The notes beneath the pieces are model-generated. The model saw only the letters and a program-made list of their open reading frames with translations. It had not been told where the DNA came from and did not search any database. Both the position numbers and the translations under genes were made by a program. A DNA stretch of 18,075 bases, from the NCBI GenBank assembly GCA_964386525.1, contig CAYLSO010000100.1, positions 1 through 18,075 on the forward strand, read 5' to 3'. The DNA comes from CAYLSO01 sp964386525. GTDB taxonomy: Bacteria > Eisenbacteria > RBG-16-71-46 > DASYSL01. Positions 1 to 7,040 of this stretch are shown here, piece by piece (within the stretch, counting starts at the first letter, position 1; each line of letters opens with the position of its first letter).

Positions 1-88
1 GGCGCACCGGCTGGCCGCGCGCCACGCCTCCGGGAATCAGGCAGGCGGCGGCGAGGAGCGGGAGCAGCAGGAGCCTTTGCGGGACCAT
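1..88 (-). CDS. Partial exported protein, N-terminal signal peptide only
   Basis: Only the first 29 codons lie inside the window, and the gene continues past base 1. The start is ATG at 88-86, preceded on the minus strand by GGGAGGAGACC, a strong Shine-Dalgarno 5-9 bases upstream. The peptide begins MVPQRLLLLPLLAAACLIPG, a typical positively charged n-region followed by a leucine/alanine core. The cysteine after LAAA could be a lipobox (lipoprotein anchoring), but cleavage after the later VARG is equally possible. The mature protein is out of view, so its function cannot be named. It is divergent from the M2 peptidase gene, with 181 bases between the two starts. I see no convincing -35/-10 pair in that gap, only weak candidates. 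Confidence 0.7.
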   Translation of the reverse strand, partial: MVPQRLLLLPLLAAACLIPGGVARGQPVR

Positions 89-269
89 GGTCTCCTCCCT
101 GCGGCTGGCGATGGGGACGAGACAAGATGGTAGCCCAGAGGCAACCCGGCTGGCTATCGCGGAGAGCGGCGCGGTCTGCTAGCCTGCGTCCGGCCATCCT
201 CGGGCGCGCCCGCCGGCCGCAGGGAGCGGCGCTCGGCGCGCCACGCCTTCCGTACCCAGGAGAATCCCC

Positions 270-2066
270 ATGAGACGCTGCTTGCTCCTCGTGCTGCTCG
301 CGCTGCCGCTCGCCGCCACGCTGGGGCTGGCGCCGGCGCCCGCCGTCGCGAAGTCGGAGATCCAGGATCGCGCCGACCGTTTTCTGACGGTCGTCAACGC
401 CAGCTTCAAGGCCCTGCGCACGGTGGCCAACAACGCCGACTGGGATGCCGCCACCGACGTCACGCCCGAGCACGACGCGGCCTCGGCGGCGGCGGGCAAG
501 GCCGCGGCGGCCTTCAACGGCAACCCGGCGCTGATCACCGAGGCCAAGGAGCTGCTGACCCACGAGTCGGAGCTGGAGCCGCTCACCGTGCGGCAGCTGA
601 AGATGGTGCTGCTCAACGCCGCCGAGGGGCCGATGACCGACCCCGAGCTGGTGGCGGCCCGCATCGACGCCGAGACCCGGCAGGCTTCGACGCTCAACAG
701 CTTCACCTTCCAGCTCGACGGCCAGCCGATCACGACCAACGAGATCGACGACAAGCTGGGGCACCTCACGGACATGGGCCAGCGCCTGGCGGCGTGGGAG
801 GCCTCGAAGCAGTCGGGCCCGGCGCTCAAGCCGGGGCTCGTGAAGCTGCAGGGGCTGCGCAACGGCGTGGCGCGCGAGCTGGGCTACCACGACTACTTCG
901 CGCTCCAGTGCGCGCGGCACGACATGTCGTCGGCCGACATGGTCAAGCTCCACGACGACTTCCTCAGGGAATTGCGGCCTCTCTATCTGCAGCTCTATAC
1001 CTGGGCCAAGTACGAGCTGGCGAAGAAGTACGGGCAGTCGCCGCCCCAGCGCATCCCGGCGCACTGGATCCCCAACCGCTGGTCGCAGGAGTGGAACGCC
1101 ATGGTGGAGGTGCCGGCGCTCGAGGCGGCTTTCAAGGACAAGTCGCCCGAGTGGGTGGTGAAGACCGCCGAGGCGTTCTTCACCGGCCTGGGCCGTCCGC
1201 CGCTGCCGGCGTCGTTCTGGACCAAGTCCGACCTCTATCCGGTGAAACCGCCGGACCCGCGCAAGAAGAACACGCACGCTTCGTGCTGGCACATCGACTA
1301 CGAGAGCGACATCCGCTCACTGCAGAACGTCGAGGCCAACGAGCAGTGGTTCGGCACCGCGCACCACGAGCTGGGGCACGGCTACTACGACATGGCCTAC
1401 GCCCGGCCGGAGGTGCCGCCGCTCTTGCGCACCGGCGCCAGCCCGGCGTTCCACGAAGGCTTCGCCGGCATCAGCGACCTGGCCTCGCGCCAGACGCCGT
1501 ATCTGCAGTCGCTCGGCCTGTTGCCCAAGGGCAAGTCGGGTGACGACATCACCCCGCTCCTGCGCGACGCGCTCAACACCATCCCGTTCATGTTCTGGGC
1601 GTCGGGCGTGATGACCCACTGGGAGAGCGACTTCTACGCCAACGACCTGCCCCCCGACCAGCTCAACGCACGCTGGTGGAAGTATGTGGGCGACTTCCAG
1701 GGCATCGAGCCGCCGGCGCCGCGCGGCGAGGAGCACTGCGACGCCGCCACCAAGACGCACATCAACGACACGCCGGCGTACTACTTCTCCTACGCCATCG
1801 CCACCGTCATCCAGTACCAGATGCACGACCACATCGCGCGCCGGATCCTCAAGCAGGATCCGCGCAACTGCAATTACGCGGGCAACCAGGAAGCGGGGGC
1901 CTTCCTCGAGGGCATGCAGCGGCAGGGCGCGACCAAGCCGTGGCGCGAGATCCTCCGCGAGGGCACCGGCGAGGACCTCTCGACGCGCGCCATGATGGAG
2001 TACTACAAGCCGCTGATGAGCTGGCTCGCGAAGCAGAACAAGGGGCGTGTGATCGGCTGGGAGTAG
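270..2066 (+). CDS. Secreted M2-family (ACE-like) zinc peptidyl-dipeptidase
   Basis: A 598-residue protein. M2 enzymes release C-terminal dipeptides from oligopeptides using one zinc ion. What is seen: a Sec signal peptide (residues 1 to about 27, MRRCLLLVLLALPLAATLGL then an alanine-rich end); the zinc motif HELGH with H366, E367 (catalytic base) and H370; and the third ligand E396 in FHEGF, 26 residues after H370 (24 in human ACE). Other ACE hallmarks are NDTPAYYFSYAIATVIQYQM around the substrate pocket and a C-terminus resembling the ACE segment YxxPxxxWLxxQN...GW. The N-terminal ADWDAATDVTPEHD also matches the family. The start is supported by AGGAG at 258-262, seven bases before ATG. The length is that of a single ACE domain. 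It is probably periplasmic and probably transcribed alone, since a terminator follows at once. Substrates are unknown; bacterial homologues have mostly been studied as peptide scavengers. Exact specificity is inference. Confidence 0.93.
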   Translation: MRRCLLLVLLALPLAATLGLAPAPAVAKSEIQDRADRFLTVVNASFKALRTVANNADWDAATDVTPEHDAASAAAGKAAAAFNGNPALITEAKELLTHESELEPLTVRQLKMVLLNAAEGPMTDPELVAARIDAETRQASTLNSFTFQLDGQPITTNEIDDKLGHLTDMGQRLAAWEASKQSGPALKPGLVKLQGLRNGVARELGYHDYFALQCARHDMSSADMVKLHDDFLRELRPLYLQLYTWAKYELAKKYGQSPPQRIPAHWIPNRWSQEWNAMVEVPALEAAFKDKSPEWVVKTAEAFFTGLGRPPLPASFWTKSDLYPVKPPDPRKKNTHASCWHIDYESDIRSLQNVEANEQWFGTAHHELGHGYYDMAYARPEVPPLLRTGASPAFHEGFAGISDLASRQTPYLQSLGLLPKGKSGDDITPLLRDALNTIPFMFWASGVMTHWESDFYANDLPPDQLNARWWKYVGDFQGIEPPAPRGEEHCDAATKTHINDTPAYYFSYAIATVIQYQMHDHIARRILKQDPRNCNYAGNQEAGAFLEGMQRQGATKPWREILREGTGEDLSTRAMMEYYKPLMSWLAKQNKGRVIGWE

Positions 2067-2111
2067 GGAGAGAGCGGGCGTGACCGGCGCCCGCGACTGC
2101 AACTCGATGCG

Positions 2112-2147
2112 GAGCGGGGCGGAGGCGTGAGGCCGCCCCGCTCTTTC
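2112..2147 (+). terminator. Rho-independent terminator of the M2 peptidase gene
   Basis: A perfect 11-bp inverted repeat, GAGCGGGGCGG (2112-2122) and CCGCCCCGCTC (2133-2143), encloses a 10-base loop and is followed by TTTCT. It lies 46 bases after the peptidase stop codon. The T-run is present only on the plus-strand side, so it acts for the upstream plus-strand gene. The U-tract is short, but the stem is very GC-rich. Confidence 0.8.
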
Positions 2148-2171
2148 TATGTCTGATGCCGGGCGCCGCCG

Positions 2172-2699
2172 CTAGGGGGCCGCGCCCTTTTCGATCGTGC
2201 TGTTCAGACGCTCCGCCTCCTTCAGCATGCGGATCGCGTGCTGCACCAGATCGTCGGCGGCCGCGGCGCGCGCCGGGGGCTCGGCGGACACCTTGCGCAC
2301 GGCCTGCAGCTGCAGGACCAGCGCCTGCAGGTCGAGCCCCAGCCGCTCGTTGAGCAGGCCGAGATCCCGGTACTCCTTGGGAGTCGCGCTTCTGGCCAGG
2401 TGTTCGTTGAGGTCGTGCGCCAGCTGCACGACCTTCTCGGCGCGCCTGCCGGCCTCGTCGAGCTGGCCCTGCTTGCCGGGCGGCTGCAGGGCGATGGCCC
2501 CGGGCGTGGGAGAGTCCGCGCCGGTCTTCTCGGGACGCGTGGGATCGCCTTTCCAGGGAGTCGGCGGCACGGTAGGAGGAGTTGGCGGTGGCTGCGACGG
2601 CCGGTCCTGGGCCCGCGTGGCGATGGGATCGACGAGGGATCCGGCGGCCAGCAGGACGGCACACGCGAGCGCGGCGGCGACGACGTACTTGGTCTTCAT
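2172..2699 (-). CDS. Small secreted protein, proline-rich linker plus helical domain
   Basis: 175 residues from ATG at 2699; I do not recognise a family. The frame stays open further upstream, but this start puts a clean Sec signal peptide at the N-terminus (MKTKYVVAAALACAVLLAAG, likely cleaved after ATRA at residue 30), with GGGGGT about 7 bases upstream as a ribosome-binding site. Residues 31-75 form a proline/threonine-rich low-complexity linker (PPPTPPTVPPTP). Residues about 80-170 look alpha-helical, with regular leucine and charged residues (LLNERLGLDLQALVLQLQAV) and possible coiled-coil pairing. There are no catalytic motifs and only one cysteine, which lies within the signal peptide. 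Its own promoter lies at 2873-2901, giving a leader of roughly 165 bases. It is most likely a periplasmic or surface protein with a flexible N-terminal arm; role unknown. Confidence 0.72.
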   Translation of the reverse strand: MKTKYVVAAALACAVLLAAGSLVDPIATRAQDRPSQPPPTPPTVPPTPWKGDPTRPEKTGADSPTPGAIALQPPGKQGQLDEAGRRAEKVVQLAHDLNEHLARSATPKEYRDLGLLNERLGLDLQALVLQLQAVRKVSAEPPARAAAADDLVQHAIRMLKEAERLNSTIEKGAAP

Positions 2700-2872
2700 C
2701 TCGACACCCCCGATGTTGGTGCGCGACGGACGACTGGTCAGGACAGCGGGCGCGGGCGCCCAGGAGCGGCTCCGGGGCGGGGCGAGGCGGGGCTGGGAGC
2801 CGCCGCGCGGTGGGGGGACAAGCGGCCGGCGGCTCTCGGCTCCGGGCATCGCCGGAGATCCCGAGCGCATCA

Positions 2873-2901
2873 AGCCTAAGCCTGGGCGACGGGTCTCACA
2901 A
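2873..2901 (-). promoter_or_regulatory. Sigma70-like promoter for the small secreted protein
   Basis: Reading the minus strand, TTGTGA (2901-2896) is followed by a 17-base spacer and TAGGCT (2878-2873). The spacing is ideal and both hexamers keep the most conserved bases (TTG and TAnnnT). Transcription would start near 2866 and run into the gene beginning at 2699. It sits just after the M28 gene stop (2940), so the small gene can be transcribed independently of the peptidase. Confidence 0.6.
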
Positions 2902-2939
2902 TGTCCCCTGCGCGGAAGCGCCTGCGGCTGTCGCCGAAG

Positions 2940-4439
2940 CTACGGCGAGCCGGCCGGCGGCGCGCCCGCGGTGCCGCCCTGCGCGACCTCCAGTGCGGTG
3001 GCGTAGCCCAATCGCGCGACGGCCTCGAGCAGCACCGGGTTGAGCGTGGCCGGCGTGTCGCTGGCCAGGTGCAAGTGCGTGTAGCTGAACTTCGACGCAA
3101 AATAGAGGTTGGGTATCTTGGCTTCCTCGAAGGGCGCGGCGTCGGCGCCGCCGCCGCCCCAGGTCTCCGCGACCGTCAGGCGCGGGCCGGTCGCATCCAG
3201 GTCGCGGGCGATCTGCCAGAGCCTGGGGTACGCCTTCCCGCCACCCACCTGGATCGAGTCGCCGTGGCCGACGCAGTCGAAGTTGAGGTACGCGACGATG
3301 CGGCCGCGCGGCACGGGCGGGTCCGCCACGAAGCGCTTGGCGCCCTGCAGCCCCGACTCCTCCGACGACCACAGCCCGAAGATCAGGGAGCGCTTGGGGC
3401 GCGCGCCGCCGAGCGCGAAGGCCTCGGCGATGCCGACCACCGCCGCCGCGCCGGAGGCGTTGTCGTTGGCGCCGGGGAAATAGACCCCGCCGCCCTGGCT
3501 GCCGACGTGGTCGAGGTGCGCTCCGAGGACCACGTACTCGCCCTTGAGATCGGGATCGGAGCCCTTGAGGATGCCGACCACGTTCACCGTGGGCTGCTGC
3601 GCGTGGTAGCGCGCCTTGACTCCGATCCGGACCCCAGCGGTCAGCGGGCTCGAATGGGGGGTCTTGGTGGAGTCGATCAGCGCCTGGATCTGCGCGAGAT
3701 CGAGCCCGGACGAGCGCAGCATCTCCGCGGCCACCGGCACGTCCACCTGCAGGCGCGGGAAGCTCTCGTCCTCGCGGCCCTCGCCCTCGAGGGTGCTGGC
3801 GATGGGCTTCTGCGGGTGCGGCTGGTGGGGGCGCGAGACGAGCAGCAGCGCGAGCGCGCCGTGCTCGGCGGCGACCAGGCCCTTGGGGCGCGGCAGCGGC
3901 GCGCTGCCCCAGCCGAGGGAATCCACGGTGAACGGCGGGGCTTCCTTGAAGGCGAGCACGACCTTGCCGCGCACGTCCACGCCGGCGTAGTCGTCGTAGC
4001 CCTTCCCGGGCTTCGAGAGGCCGTAGCCCGCGAAGACCACGGGGCCCGCGAAGTCGCCCGAGCCGGTGAAGCCGCGACAGGTGAAGTCCGGGCCGAGGCG
4101 CAGCTCGCGCGCCGCGCCGTCCGGGCCGAGGAGCGCCAACCGGCAGGCTTCGATCTCCGTGTACTCGACCGCCAGGTCTTGGAAGTAGCCCCGCGCCCCG
4201 GAGTCGTCCTCGCCGCCGGGCGACAGGCCGACGCGGCGGAAGCGTTCGGCCATCTCGCGGGCCGCCTTCATGTAGCCGGAGCTGCCGGCGAGGCGGCCCT
4301 GGAGTTCCGGGGACGCCAGGCGCTCGACCGTCTGCATGAGGGCGGAGCGGCCGAGGGTGGGCGCGGCGTCGGAAGGGCCGGCGGCGGCCGCGGGGACGGC
4401 GATCAGCAGCGCTGCGGTCAAAGCGAGAGACAGGCGCAT
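2940..4439 (-). CDS. Secreted M28-family zinc peptidase with PA-like insert
   Basis: 499 residues from ATG at 4439, chosen because GGAGG lies 6 bases upstream and the protein then begins with a signal peptide (MRLSLALTAALLIAVPAAAA). The longer open frame to 4868 lacks both. Residues about 30-100 are the usual N-terminal helical part (ELQGRLAGSSGY). Residues about 100-270 hold a PA-like insert (FAGYGLSKPGKGYDDYAGVD, VRGKVVLAF). The C-terminal catalytic domain has the full co-catalytic dizinc set: H308 in GAHLDH, bridging D326 in GANDNASG, catalytic E360 and ligand E361 in SSEESG, D388 in NFDCVG, and H455 in YTHLHLASD. These proteins remove N-terminal amino acids or dipeptides from peptides outside the cytoplasm; the exact substrate here is inferred, not visible. 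It is divergent from the membrane protein gene at 4715. A possible -10 (TAACGT, about 4515) has no good -35. Confidence 0.92.
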   Translation of the reverse strand: MRLSLALTAALLIAVPAAAAGPSDAAPTLGRSALMQTVERLASPELQGRLAGSSGYMKAAREMAERFRRVGLSPGGEDDSGARGYFQDLAVEYTEIEACRLALLGPDGAARELRLGPDFTCRGFTGSGDFAGPVVFAGYGLSKPGKGYDDYAGVDVRGKVVLAFKEAPPFTVDSLGWGSAPLPRPKGLVAAEHGALALLLVSRPHQPHPQKPIASTLEGEGREDESFPRLQVDVPVAAEMLRSSGLDLAQIQALIDSTKTPHSSPLTAGVRIGVKARYHAQQPTVNVVGILKGSDPDLKGEYVVLGAHLDHVGSQGGGVYFPGANDNASGAAAVVGIAEAFALGGARPKRSLIFGLWSSEESGLQGAKRFVADPPVPRGRIVAYLNFDCVGHGDSIQVGGGKAYPRLWQIARDLDATGPRLTVAETWGGGGADAAPFEEAKIPNLYFASKFSYTHLHLASDTPATLNPVLLEAVARLGYATALEVAQGGTAGAPPAGSP

Positions 4440-4604
4440 TCGGTCCTCCGCGCGGCGGGGGCGCGGCGTCACCGACCGGGGCTGTCGCGCGGCGCCGCGG
4501 TCACGGGAGCACGTTAGCAGCCGGGGGCGCGCCGCAGGTAGGGGGCGCCTCGGGTGGGAGGCCGCCGCGGCCAGGACCGCGGTCCGCCGGCGTGCGCGAA
4601 TCCT

Positions 4605-4634
4605 CTGCCGGCCGGCGCGGGTCGGTGTTAGGCT
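4605..4634 (+). promoter_or_regulatory. Candidate promoter for the membrane protein at 4715
   Basis: TAGGCT at 4629-4634 is identical to the -10 of the promoter at 2873 and is preceded, with an 18-base spacer, by the weak -35 CTGCCG (4605-4610). Transcription would start near 4641, leaving a leader of about 74 bases. The rest of the 4440-4714 divergent region is GC-rich and shows no other element I can support. Confidence 0.4.
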
Positions 4635-4714
4635 CTCCGCGCACGTACCCCGGCCGCTGCGGCCTGTCGGTTGCCGCGCGCGATCCAAGGCGGACTCACC
4701 TACCGGAGACAGCC

Positions 4715-5344
4715 ATGGCCGTAGGACCCGCGAGATCCGGACGGATCCCCCTGCTGGCGGCGCTGGCCATCCTCGCGGGGCTGGGCGCCGTGATGATCTA
4801 CCTCGTGCGGTCGCACGAGTCGCGGCAGACGCTGAAGTCGTTCCTTCACAGCATGCGGGGGACCGCACGTGAGCAAGGGACCTTGCCCCACCGCATGTAT
4901 CCGACGGTGGACTCCCTGTCGCAGATCGGTTCCGGCTGGATCTACCTCGGGCCCTACGACGGCAAGCAACGGGCCTACCGCGAGGGACCTTACGCCGAGG
5001 TGGCGTTCTGCGTAGCCGGCGGCGATACCGGCCCCGTCGTGCCCCACCGCGGTGACGTCCTTCGCATCCTCAGTCCGAGTCGGGTAGCCATCGGCAATTA
5101 CCGCATCGAGGGGCTTGCCCATCAGGAGACTCCGCCGCCCAAGGTGCACGAGATCCTGGCCCGGCTCGATCTCACGGGTCTGCGGCTGGCAGCGGGCGAG
5201 CTGGTCGTCGCGCGCGACGTGCAAGCGCCTTGGCGCTTCGGCAAGCCGCGCGCGGTCTGGTGCCGGGTGGAGGCGTGCGATCCGACGAGCGAGCCGTGTG
5301 CGAAGGCTCTTGCGAAGATCGAGGGGGAGCGGAGTTCCCCGTAG
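4715..5344 (+). CDS. Single-pass membrane protein of unknown function
   Basis: 209 residues; I do not recognise the family. The frame is open further upstream, but ATG at 4715 is preceded by CGGAG about 7 bases away and puts a transmembrane anchor directly at the N-terminus (residues 11-31, IPLLAALAILAGLGAVMIYL), with a basic residue on either side. The remainder is soluble and probably faces the periplasm. Its core looks beta-rich, with GSGWIYLGPYDG (72-83), GPYAEVAF (91-98), a PHRGDVLRIL turn (110-119) and a C-terminal WCRVEAC. This alternation of short strands resembles SH3-like modules of bacterial envelope proteins, but that is impression, not proof. Four cysteines (C99, C183, C188, C195) could form disulfides. 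It ends 30 bases from the stop of the convergent ThiF-family gene, with no clear terminator between them. Confidence 0.72.
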   Translation: MAVGPARSGRIPLLAALAILAGLGAVMIYLVRSHESRQTLKSFLHSMRGTAREQGTLPHRMYPTVDSLSQIGSGWIYLGPYDGKQRAYREGPYAEVAFCVAGGDTGPVVPHRGDVLRILSPSRVAIGNYRIEGLAHQETPPPKVHEILARLDLTGLRLAAGELVVARDVQAPWRFGKPRAVWCRVEACDPTSEPCAKALAKIEGERSSP

Positions 5345-5374
5345 CGGCGCGCCGGATCTGCCTTCAGCTCCGCT

Positions 5375-6709
5375 CTAGAACCACGGTGCCGCCCGGCGCC
5401 GCCGCCGGGTCCGGCGCGTCGGGCGCGGTGGCGGGCGCAGCAGGCCGTCGTCGCGGCACAGGATCTCCAGTCCCTCGTCCCCGCGCCCGGCCAGGGTGCA
5501 GACCGGGCAGCGGGTCGCCGGCTCGGCCTGCATCGGCCAGACCGAGAAGCTGCCGTCATGCTCGACCCGCAGCCGGTCCCACGCGGTCTGCCCGACGGCG
5601 TGGTCGTACAAGCGCAGCAGACGCAGGAGCCCCAGATTGGCGGCCGCCTCGTTGAGGCTGCGCAAGCTGCCCGCGCGCTCGGCGCGCCAGTCGCCGTCAC
5701 GGGGGCGATCGAGGTCGGGGAGCCCGCCCACGCACACCAGGCAGCCCTGCCCCGGCAGCAGGAGCCGCACGTCGGCGCCGGCCCGCCATCCCCCGGCGTC
5801 CTGGAAGACGCCGGTGCCGATGTCCAGGTGCGGGCGCAGGTAGAGCGCGGCGGCCAGCGCCACGGTCAGCCGGGGGAGGTTGTGGTCGGGCGCTGTGATG
5901 ACCACGTCGGACTCGGCCAGGGCGAGCCGGCTCTCCTCGGCTTCCGCTGGGACGTGGAGCGCGCGGATGCGGCCCGCGCTGGAAGGAGGCAGCGCGCCGG
6001 CGAGCAGGGTCCGCACCTCGGACGCCTTCGGCTTGCCGACCGACGAGGGCCGCAGACCCATGGCGCGCCAGTTGTGTTTCTCGACCACGTCGGGGTCGGC
6101 CAGCACCAGGCCGGCGCCCGCCTCGTCGGACAGCGACGCCGCCAATCGCGCGCCCGTGCGGCCCACGCCCGCCAGGAAGAAGCGCGAATCGTGGATCCGC
6201 CAGGCGGCCATGGGCTCGTGGAACGTGCCTACGAACCGGCTGTACTCCTCCGAGTGGAGGAAGGTGTCGGTTTCCAGAGAGGTGATGAGGGCATCGACGC
6301 CGTCGGCGGGGGGATCCGCCGCCCACGCTTCCATCCCGGGGCCGGGCAGGATGAGCCGCTCCACCGGCTCGATGCGCCCGCCGGCCAGCCGGGCGCCCTT
6401 GAAGCCGCCGCCGGCGAACAGGCCCAGCTCGAGCGAGGGGTGGCTCGCGGGCCGCGGCGCCGAGGCCAGCCAGTCGCGTAACGGCATGCCCCGCTGCTCC
6501 TCCGTGCACAGCGAGATGCGGGCCGTGAGGGCGTCGCCGGTCTCGGTGAAGAGAGGCGTTTCCCCACCGACGCGATTGATGAGGTACTCGTCGCGCCCCG
6601 GCCCGTGGTGCACGCCCGGGACCGACTCGAGCCCCAGTGCGGGCTCGGCGCGCAGGCGCTGGATGCTCTGCCGGAAGACGTGGACGGGAATCCTGACGAC
6701 GATCTTCAT
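5375..6709 (-). CDS. E1-like ThiF/MoeB/HesA-family adenylyltransferase
   Basis: 444 residues; GGAGG lies 8 bases before ATG 6709. E1-like enzymes use ATP to adenylate the C-terminal carboxylate of a small protein or peptide. Residues about 175-330 hold the Rossmann adenylation domain: FFLAGVGRTGARLA (GxGxxG at 181-186), acidic LADPDVVEKHN (D205, D207), N213 and R215 in NWRA, SVGKPKA (K226, K228) and TAPDHN (D275). Two zinc-type pairs follow, CLVC (323, 326) and CPVC (401, 404), as in MoeB/ThiF relatives. Residues 1-170 resemble, in layout only, the N-terminal part of JAMM-ThiF fusions; no HxH...D metal motif remains. The C-terminus is unusual: RPTRRTRRRRRAAPWF. No dedicated catalytic cysteine is obvious outside the zinc pairs. 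The gene lies 161 bases downstream of the 54-residue protein at 6871 and is probably co-transcribed. Cytoplasmic. Substrate unknown; the small protein is a candidate. Confidence 0.88.
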   Translation of the reverse strand: MKIVVRIPVHVFRQSIQRLRAEPALGLESVPGVHHGPGRDEYLINRVGGETPLFTETGDALTARISLCTEEQRGMPLRDWLASAPRPASHPSLELGLFAGGGFKGARLAGGRIEPVERLILPGPGMEAWAADPPADGVDALITSLETDTFLHSEEYSRFVGTFHEPMAAWRIHDSRFFLAGVGRTGARLAASLSDEAGAGLVLADPDVVEKHNWRAMGLRPSSVGKPKASEVRTLLAGALPPSSAGRIRALHVPAEAEESRLALAESDVVITAPDHNLPRLTVALAAALYLRPHLDIGTGVFQDAGGWRAGADVRLLLPGQGCLVCVGGLPDLDRPRDGDWRAERAGSLRSLNEAAANLGLLRLLRLYDHAVGQTAWDRLRVEHDGSFSVWPMQAEPATRCPVCTLAGRGDEGLEILCRDDGLLRPPPRPTRRTRRRRRAAPWF

Positions 6710-6751
6710 CGCGGGGCCCTCCGGGCCGAGGTGCCGCGGGTGCTGCCGGCG

Positions 6752-6769
6752 GGCGCCCCGCGGGGCGCC
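6752..6769. repeat. 18-bp perfect palindrome before the E1-like gene
   Basis: GGCGCCCCG followed directly by CGGGGCGCC is fully self-complementary. It lies 43 bases upstream of the adenylyltransferase start, inside the likely transcript of the two-gene unit. As RNA it would need a small loop opened in its centre. It could be a protein-binding site, part of a leader structure, or a chance result of high GC content. Confidence 0.4.
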
Positions 6770-6781
6770 TCCGGATCCGGT

Positions 6782-6809
6782 GCCGGGAGCCCCAATGGGA
6801 GCTCCCGGC
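6782..6809 (-). promoter_or_regulatory. Stem-loop between the small protein and the E1-like gene
   Basis: GCCGGGAGC (6782-6790) and GCTCCCGGC (6801-6809) are exact inverted repeats around a 10-base loop that can itself pair CCC with GGG. No T-run follows on either strand, so it is not a standard terminator. Lying between a short, strongly translated gene and its downstream enzyme gene, it could act as a processing or RNA-stability site that makes more of the first product than the second. That role is inferred from position. Confidence 0.5.
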
Positions 6810-6870
6810 CCGGCGCTTCAAGGGTTCGTTTCCATGGGTTCGATCACAGCCTTCGAATGCCGGTGGCGTT

Positions 6871-7035
6871 TCAATCCATGTCGTACTGGGTCGTCTGGGC
6901 GAGCCGGTCGGCGAGGAACTGCGCTTCGGCGATCAGGTGGTTCTTCGCCTCGTCGAGCGTGGCGCGCTGGGCGGGGCGATCGTCGGGTTTCGATTCCTTG
7001 GGGACCGGGGGAGACTCCAGGGTCCGGACGGTCAT
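6871..7035 (-). CDS. 54-residue protein of unknown family, possible E1 substrate
   Basis: A short gene starting at ATG 7035 (MTVRTLESPPVPKE...) and ending QTTQYDMD. The start is decided by AAGGAGGTGA five bases upstream, a complete complement of the 16S rRNA 3' end. The frame is open a little further upstream (to about 7119), but that extension has no ribosome-binding site. Residues 1-24 are proline- and charge-rich and probably disordered (VPKESKPDDRP). Residues 25-47 look like one amphipathic helix (TLDEAKNHLIAEAQFLADRL). The tail is TTQYDMD with a free Asp. There is no signal peptide, cysteine or glycine, so it lacks both a GG ubiquitin-type ending and the GGE/GGQ ending of Pup. Size, strong translation and the following E1-like gene are what one expects of a peptide precursor or small modifier. 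That link is inference; it could be an unrelated small cytoplasmic protein. Confidence 0.72.
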   Translation of the reverse strand: MTVRTLESPPVPKESKPDDRPAQRATLDEAKNHLIAEAQFLADRLAQTTQYDMD

Positions 7036-7040
7036 GCCTC

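Noticed and set aside
2901..4517. Long plus-strand open frame opposite the M28 peptidase
   Set aside because: It is rich in Arg, Gly, Ala and Glu without hydrophobic pattern, signal or family motif, and is antisense to a gene with complete catalytic residues. High GC content leaves such frames open.
6400..6450. JAMM metal site in the E1-like protein (ASHPSLELG)
   Set aside because: Only one histidine is present, and the HxH spacing and following aspartate are missing.
5375..6709. ThiF-family enzyme as thiF, moeB or MccB itself
   Set aside because: The long N-terminal region, basic tail and absence of thi, moa/moe or microcin C genes do not support any of these names.
6871..7035. 54-residue protein as Pup or UBact
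   Set aside because: It resembles them in length and disorder, but the C-terminus is YDMD rather than a Gly-Glu/Gln ending, and no Pup ligase or proteasome gene is present. The GS-family gene at 14159 has glutamine synthetase motifs and is far away.
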